DNA of 64,000 nt from contig ML976723.1 in assembly GCA_010015655.1 (NCBI GenBank), forward strand, positions 308,347-372,346. The letters are read 5' to 3'. This document shows positions 57,105-64,000 of the stretch, piece after piece; within the stretch, counting starts at the first letter, position 1; each line of letters begins with the position of its first letter. A program made the position numbers and the translations under genes. Below the pieces are notes generated by a model, which was given only the letters and a program-made list of their open reading frames with translations, was not told where the DNA came from and did not search any database. The stretch is from Bimuria novae-zelandiae CBS 107.79. Taxonomy: Eukaryota; Ascomycota; Dothideomycetes; Pleosporales; Didymosphaeriaceae.

Positions 57105-57784
57105 CCTACTTAGCCTCGTTGTCTTAAGATTTTTTCGCGAGAGGAGGACTCTATCCCCCTCCTTAAAGGTTAGTCCTATAATCCTTTTCTTATTCGCCTA
57201 TTACGCTATTTGTTCGTTACGCCGCGCGATATTCTCGTGTAGTGTTTTATGCAGATCCTACATAAGTTTAGCTTTATTAGCTACGTCCTTTGCAATGCTC
57301 TAGATGTCCAATAGATCCCGGTGAGTCGTTAGCTCACATCCATGGTTGGCGTAATATGGCGAGTATCCTGTAGTCGCCGATCTTGTGCTATTGTATGCCA
57401 GCTAAGCTATTAGCAACAGCTCAACCTAGTCGTCTTAAAGCTTATTTACATATATCCGGAGATATTATTCTAACGTTTAGTTTATTCGCTTAGTTTAGCT
57501 ATTTATTTTAAAATAAAAGCTCGTCGTGAGCTTGTGCTTAATCCCTAATTTAGCTATAAACGTGGTCTAGTATAATAATATAAATATCTTGGCCCTATCT
57601 GTGATAAACTTGTTGGGTCGTTTAACTTGTGATATTTGTTCTCGCTTTACTACATAGGCTAGTTCCTTTGCTAACATAGCTTCTCTAATTAGCATAAACC
57701 TTAACTCCTTAGTAAGTTAGCAGATTATAACTAAGATTAAGTTATAGGGATCCTTATTCCCTGGTGCCAGTAATGCTAGTAACT

Positions 57785-58001
57785 TATTGGGGGAAGAGGG
57801 CAATAGCACATGGAAGGAATTAAGGAATACACTGATTGCATTTGTGTGTGAGTGATAGCTAAGATATAGACTGCTAAGCCATCTAGGCAGCAGTAAGGAG
57901 TGTAGGCAGCCGTTCTGCTAGTGCGGACTAGTATAGGCAGTAGCAGACTAGTGCAGGCTACCATCGATCATAGGAAATAGATCACGCTATAAACCGTGAC
58001 A
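57785..58001 (-). repeat. 3' LTR of Copia-2
   Basis: 217 bp. Differs from its partner 63107-63323 at only about ten sites, mostly transitions. Confidence 0.93.
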
Positions 58002-58049
58002 CACCCCCCAGCTATGATCGAACAATATCTCTATAAGGAGAGAGAGTAG

Positions 58050-61000
58050 CTGACTATCCGCGGTTTGGATAGAGGATATTAAGGTCAGGAATGTCCAAGC
58101 CCTTTTGCTTAAGGAGACGAGACTTGATATTAACAAGGCCAAGCTATCTACGAAACTTAATAAACTTCTATTAAGGCAGAACCTTAGTAAGTCTGTTAGC
58201 AGGCATCTTGTTAGTTAGGATCTATTTAATATTAAGTTAATAGGTAGAGACCTCCTGTCGAACCCAGAGTTGGTGTACGTCAACATGTTTCATCTTAGTG
58301 TGAAGCCGGTCTTGTTCCTTAGTGACAATGCTGACAGTCTGCTGATTGTCACAGTAGATAGTGGGCATACAGTCTGTATCAAATGAGATACCCTAAAAGA
58401 AGCGCATCCATTCCTGCATCTAAGAACCGGCAAGCGAGAGGGATAGGAGCTCAGCTTTAGTGGTGGACTTGGTTACTGTACGTTGAACAGTAGCCTTCTA
58501 ATTAACAGTTATTCCAGCTAGCTTAAATGCATACCCCTAAGAGCTTTAGCGGGTATTAGGTTTATCTGCAAACAATGCGTCGGAGGCTCCAAAGAACAGA
58601 GGATCACGGTAGTCTAGTTTATCCATAATATACTCAGCGAGGTCAGGTGCTAAGGTAGAAGCAGAGGCTTGGAGTGCCCAGGTCTTTGTTCCAAGTAGAT
58701 ATCGCCAGGTCTGACAAATCTTCGCAACGTGAGACTGTCCCAGATTGGTGAGGTGGCAGGCATATACCACATAGGCTCGGGCAACATCAGGACGTCCCTA
58801 TACTACTATGTAGGCGAGTGAACCCGTAAGTTGCTAGTATATCCGTATTCGAGCTTTGTCTAGCTCCTCTTCTAATTAAGGTAACTAGTTTTCTATAAGT
58901 AGAATTTCTAGGACCTTGCCTACAGCGTCGATACTAAAGCGAGAGCACACCTTATTAATAAAGGCATCTTAAACTAGCCAGATCTTCTGCTTAGCTCTAT
59001 CACGTACAACGCGTATGCCCAGGAACCAGGTAAGATCTCCTATCTCTTTAAGGTCGTAGAGATTAATTAGATCTGTAACAATCTTGCGGTGCTCCGTCTC
59101 ATTTAACTGGTAATAGGCCATAACAATATCGTCAACATATACGAAGAGAATAACTAATTAATTAGTATAAAGGTAAGGAAAGCCTTTAACTAGATTAAGG
59201 CTAAATTTAATTAGTGAGCTTCGGAGTTTCTTATATCATAGGAGTGACGATTCTTTAAGCCCGTAGAGAGCTTGCATTACCTCGAGTAGTTCATTCTCTA
59301 GGTCTATAAGGCCATCAGGGACCTCAGCATATAGCTTTCGGCCAAGTTTTGCGTTCAGGAATACAGTAGGTATATTATACTACTTTATTTCAAGGTTAAA
59401 GTAGTTAGCAATTGCAACTAGAGCTTAAAAGTTTTAAATTACTAGAGTCGCAGCGTATGTGTTATTAGGTTACTCCTCTAGATCACCTCGCACTACCAGG
59501 CGTGCCTTAAAACTTAATAGAAATCCATTATCATCAATTTTGTAGGTAAATACCCACATGAGTGGAAGTACCTCTGCATTAGCAGTGGCCTTTGTCCTGT
59601 CTGTCTTCTTAAAGTAGCCTTTATCACGGATAGAGCGCCATTCCTTTAATAGCGCCTGTCGGAACTGCTTTCCATGGACATGTTAATTAAATTCCCTAAC
59701 ATTCTTTAGCGGTAGTAGAAGTTGGCTCTAATAGATCCTTAGGATCTTATTACTCCTAGTAGATAGGGATATAAGGGCCGTAGAAAAGGTAAATAGATAG
59801 TCCTTAACAGACTCTATTCCTAACGCGATAGTATATAAATGCGCGTTAAAAGTGTCTTTTAATCTTATAGTCTAAGCACGTCTTCCACTAGGGATAATAT
59901 TATTAGTATCTAAATTAAAATTAATATCTCGTGGAGCTTCTTTACCGTATAGTCTATAGCCTTTAAGTAGGCTATATGTAGAAGAGAAGTCTGCTTCGTT
60001 AATTAAAGTAGTCTCTTTAAGTTTAGTAGGTCTAGGAGTAAGTAATTATTACTATTCTTCTACATTCTCAGGCGTAGAGAATCGTTCTTACTAATCACGC
60101 TGTTAACCTACACCCCCTACGCGGGACCCTCTATCTATAGAGGTCACAGGTGCTTTATTAAACAGCTATCAACGTTAACGAGCGATAAGTAATTCTTTAA
60201 TATTAATATCCTTTAGTTTATGTTCTTAAAACAATAGTGCTTTAACAACTTTAGCAATAATTAATTCGTTAGCATAGCTATCTATCCTAGTATAAAACTA
60301 AGTAGGTTCGAAAACCACGTCTCGGGTAACAAAGATCTTATTAGTGGTAGGTAACCAGATGCGAAAGATGTTGGTTCCGCGATAGCCTATAAGGTGGCCA
60401 ATAAGTGCTCGTGATTTAAGCTTGTTTGCTCGTTCTTTCCGTACAAGCGATCGATTGAGAACATATGCGCGACATCCAATAGGTCTCATGTGTAATATAA
60501 TAGGCTTTCGACCCTAGACTACTTTATAGGGCGTCTTCCACCTTAAAGCTTTAGTAGGAGTGCGATTAAGAATATATACCACTATTTAATAAAGTTCGTT
60601 AGAGAGTAACTTTAAAAGATTTACATGTAGGCGCATAGCTTGTGCACGGACTAATAGTATGCCTCCTACTCTCTTAGATAGACTATTTGGCTAGTGAGTC
60701 TCTGGTGGCGCAGGCTCCCACAGAATACCTATGTTAGCTAGAGTATCTAACAGAAAGTCGCCAAATCCAGGTTTATTATCTAATTTAATAACATAAACAT
60801 TAGCGTTCTACTGTCTCTAAGCTTTCTAGATAAGTTAAAGTATCTAGCGAGTAAGTAAGGGCTTTATCTTGCGTAGAGCTATCGTAACCTCGTGCTACTT
60901 TAAGTACTTATTAATAGAGTAAAATCCGTATCGATCTCTATTCCAGCAGGCCTTATCTCTTAGGACGATATAGATTAAGTCAATCCTTATTTGGTAGAAA

Positions 61001-62907
61001 GGCCGAGTTGCCTTACCTAATAAGGTTCGACGAGAGATAATCTAAGTAAGTTTAGCTTTAGTATAGGCTTAGCAGAAGCAGTCCTTTAGTTCTCTAGTAA
61101 AAGTAATTCTATTAACATGCTAATTAAGGCATTCAATTACCTTCTTACTTAGGTAACCCTATATTAGATAGGCTATGCGTTAATTAATAGTCTAATTTGG
61201 CTTTAGTGCGTATAAGGGACGGTAGGAGACTCCGAATAACTATAAGTCTAAGAGACAAGATCGACGCGTAGGGTTAGCGTCAATTAACTAGTGTCCGCCT
61301 ATATACTCTAGTTAAGCGATAACGTTCGTAGTCTTATACTAATACATAAGATTATAACTAGAATTAAAGTAAATGCCCTCTGTGCGACAGCGAGCGAGAC
61401 TAAGTACGCTTATTAAGAATCCTTTAACATATGCAACATAACTTAGGACTAATATCTATAGTCCTTTAGGAGTGTAAGCAACGAGCTCTACTTCTCCCTA
61501 TACTATAATAAGTATCTAGCCATTTCCTGTAGACAGTGTTCTACCTTCCAGATTTCCACGCTAACGCTTCTAGCCTTTCTATAGCTTTAAGTTAATAACA
61601 TGCGTATTTAATCCTAAATTAAGAATCTATTGGTTGCGTAGGTCGCTTTTACTCTATTTGTTAGTAATTATTACTATAAGGTCCTGGCTAGGCTTATGAC
61701 TATTATTAGCGTCAATCGAATCGGCTACTACCTTAGGCAGTATATTAGGCGGTTTAACATCGTTAAAAGGATAGGTATTCTTATTACCCTTATAATCGTA
61801 TCGCTCTAGTTCTGGGCTAGCAATGTAACTAACGTCTACCACATGAGCGTGTACATCTTTTAGTGGTTCTCTGCTATCAATTTAGAGGCGACTAGGCTAC
61901 TTATCCTTTTACTTAGCTTACTTAAGAGCATTCCTTATAGCGACAGCAAGTCTTAGATTTTTTAACTTCTTTTTAATCTATTAGCAGATCTCGGGATCCT
62001 CTTTAAAATCTATAGGTTAATTATTTGCCTTTTTATTTAAGTACTAGCATTAGACAAATTAATATTCCTTACCATATAGGCATGCTTGTGTCTAGTTATT
62101 GCTCTGCGTAGGCTTTACGATCTTAAGCTCTGCGGCGGCTGTCGTAAGACCAGATAATATAGGCTTAACGCGGCGAAGGTAGCTTGTAAATTTAGAGACG
62201 TATGTCTCTAGAGAGGGAAGTTAATTAAGTATTCTAGCAGCTTTATATTTAAAGTAATTACGTAGACAAGTAGTTACGTATTCTTAATTTAATACCCTAC
62301 AGGCTATAAGAAACTCCTCCTAAGCACGCTGCCTATTAACCTTAAAAAGATTTAACGTTCTTGCTTAAGCAGTAATATTAATCTAGTCTACTAACTATTA
62401 CTTAATCTTCTTCGCTGCCTTTAGCGCTGTCTTAAGAGTATTAAACTTATTAATAATATTACGACGGCGGCTCCTATCAGTGAGAGCTAGGTGCTTTTTA
62501 AGAGCAACAAGTCAATCGTATACTAAGTTAAGGTTCTTAATTAGGTATAGATAGCGTTTTGTAATAGTCTTGCTTATTTTTAACTTAAACTTAGCTAGAG
62601 CCTTCTACTTCTTCTTGTATACCGTTATCTGTTTCTCCTATTAATCATACTCCTAACGGAAGTCGACTCGCTCTTCTGCTATAAGATCTTTAATACTTAT
62701 TACACTAGTCTTTTATTTAGAAATTAGAGGTTCTATAGGCTTTGTAAATACCGTTAAGTTCTCTTTTAGAGAATTAGGGTTAACGTATTGCCAGAGCTTA
62801 TAACGTTCGGCTAAGTCTTTTCGTATGAAGATCCAGCTATGCCAGTCTAACGGTTTGTTAAGGATAACAGTGACTCGTGTCACTATTAGATTAGACTCAG
62901 TAGTCAT
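58050..62907 (-). pseudogene. Copia-2 gag-pol remnant
   Basis: ATG at 62905-62907 (MTTESNLIVTRVTVILNKP) starts a gag-like frame with WHSWIFIRKDLAERYKLW. The integrase C-terminal part (GCRAYVLNRS...LIGYRGTNIFRIWLP) is open at 60298-60489. The RT motif is FVYVDDIVMAYY near 59120-59145. RNase H shows HTKMKHVDVHQLWVRQEV near 58255-58310. Scattered TAA/TAG stops inactivate it. Confidence 0.88.
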
Positions 62908-63106
62908 CGTGACTAAAAGAGTATTCGTGAAAAACGTATACGCTGTACGTTAATAAAGGTTTATTAATTATAAGCTTCGTGAGAGACGTGCGTAGTGTAC
63001 GTGAACGAAGAATAATATAATCATAAGCTTTGATAAGGCGTACGTAATACGTGAACGAAGGATAAGGATTACGAGTATACTCCTAGGTTGTAACCAGGCT
63101 CATAAC

Positions 63107-63323
63107 TATTAGGGGAAGAGGGCAATAGCACATAGAAGGAATTAAGGAATACACTAATTGCATTTGTGTGTGAGTGATAGCTAAGATATAGACTGCTAAG
63201 CCATCTAGGTAGCAGTAAGGAGTGTAGGCAGCCGTTCTGCTAGTGCGAACTAGTATAGGCAGTAGCAGACTAGTGCAGGCTACCATCGATTATAGGAAAT
63301 AGATCACGCTACAAACCGTGACA
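63107..63323 (-). repeat. 5' LTR of Copia-2
   Basis: 217 bp; followed by TSD TAACT and the resumed gypsy-1 integrase. Confidence 0.93.
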
Positions 63324-64000
63324 TAACTTCACGATAAAGTCTATAGTTACGCTTAACTATAGTCTTAGGGGCGGCTTTAGTGGCTATAAGAGGCTATAGG
63401 GCTTATGTCTCTTAGGCTTATTCTTATAATAGGCTAAACAGTTGCCTAAAACCTTCTATACCGCCTAGCGTAGCCTAGGGATAGTATATTCGTTCGCGAT
63501 TTAGCGCGTTATTTTAGTAATCTTTAGGTGTCCCTAATTCTTGTCTTCGTGTAATTTTTTAATTAGTAGCGGAGCTATCTACTTACTAATTTAGATGCGG
63601 TTTTAATAGTCCCGTGCCGTCAATTTTGTAGCTTAGTAGAGATTATACGCTTAGCGATCCTTGTTCGTGAGCCTATCGTAATCCTGTATCCCATCCACGG
63701 CTGGCCTGTGATAAGTGAGATCCGTGCGCCATATTTTTAGTGCTGGCGCGAGCTATGTCTTATTATAGCAAAGGGTTCTGTCCTTCGCGTAGGTTAGGAT
63801 TATAACATAGTTACCTTTATTGTCTTCTTTTACGAGGTCTAATTATCTACTGAGTGCATCTGCCGCAGCGTTTGCGTTTCCTAGTAGATGCGTGATACAG
63901 AAGTTAAATTCTGCTATCTATTTAGACTATCTAGCCTGTCGTCGATTAAGCTTCTTAGTCGTTGTAAAGCGTGTTAGATTAAGGTAATTAGAGAATACCT

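Larger units (their letters stand above)
57785..63323 (-). mobile_element. Ty1/Copia retrotransposon 'Copia-2'
   Basis: 5539 bp with 217-bp LTRs (57785-58001 and 63107-63323) and a TSD TAACT at 57780-57784 and 63324-63328. The purine tract TGGGGGGTG is next to the 3' LTR. Coding order on minus: gag (from about 62907), integrase, RT, RNase H. Different family from Copia-1 (LTR start TGTCACGG). Only moderate RIP, so it is younger than its gypsy host. Confidence 0.94.
56231..64000 (-). mobile_element. gypsy-1, right copy, split by Copia-2; 5' part outside window
   Basis: 3' LTR 56231-56656, antisense frame, integrase C-terminal part 57120-57784, then Copia-2 (57785-63323), then the integrase N-terminal part and RNase H end from 63329 to the window edge. 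At the Copia-2 junction the two halves rejoin exactly as the uninterrupted left copy reads near 1835-1850. RIP stops throughout. Confidence 0.92.

Overview
The window is from a filamentous ascomycete, most likely a Dothideomycete. Nuclear genes have short GT-AG introns (46-91 bp in all but one case) and normal base composition, and they sit between AT-rich blocks of dead transposons. In those blocks nearly every broken codon is TAA or TAG where CAA, CAG or TGG is expected, and TpA is very common. This is the mark of repeat-induced point mutation (RIP). I saw no tRNA, rRNA or CRISPR array. All gene models were read by eye. Exon sums are divisible by three in every multi-exon model given.

Layout. 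(1) 1-6.6 kb: the 3' part of a Ty3/gypsy element (called gypsy-1 here), LTR relics, two solo LTRs with exact target-site duplications (TSDs), and a long-terminal-inverted-repeat (TIR) MITE-like element. (2) 6.6-12.3 kb: a small gene island with a secreted chitin-binding repeat protein and a Fot1/pogo-type DNA transposon. (3) 12.3-21.2 kb: a four-level nest in which a MITE-like element holds a solo LTR, which holds a complete gypsy (gypsy-2), which holds another solo LTR. (4) 21.2-43.4 kb: the main gene island. It holds a NYN/LOTUS gene with an in-frame stop, a flavin-reductase-like gene, a MET2-like alpha/beta hydrolase, a 2H-phosphoesterase pseudogene, poly(A) polymerase PAP1, helicase DRS1, phosphatidylinositol synthase PIS1, a secreted repeat protein, an Hsp70-like protein and a DUF3445 membrane protein. 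(5) 43.5-64 kb: a second gypsy-2 copy broken by a solo LTR, a Copia element, a gypsy-1 LTR and a second gypsy-1, itself split by another Copia.

Most of the gene island is conserved core machinery: mRNA 3' processing (PAP1), 60S ribosome assembly (DRS1) and phosphoinositide synthesis (PIS1). The two secreted-protein genes lie nearer the repeat-rich margins.

The strongest unexpected signal is in the retrotransposons. Both gypsy-1 copies carry, downstream of pol and antisense to it, a reading frame of about 130 codons. The two copies share a six-position Cys pattern, CX2CX6CX8CX2CX6C, at the same residue numbers (30, 33, 40, 49, 52, 59). This matches the fungal Zn(II)2Cys6 binuclear cluster. 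Every missing Cys is a Tyr, as RIP would produce, and a Lys/Arg/Glu-rich stretch follows. Gypsy-2 carries a different antisense frame of about 400 codons in the same place, broken only by TAA/TAG stops. Two retrotransposon families here therefore seem to carry an extra gene facing against pol.
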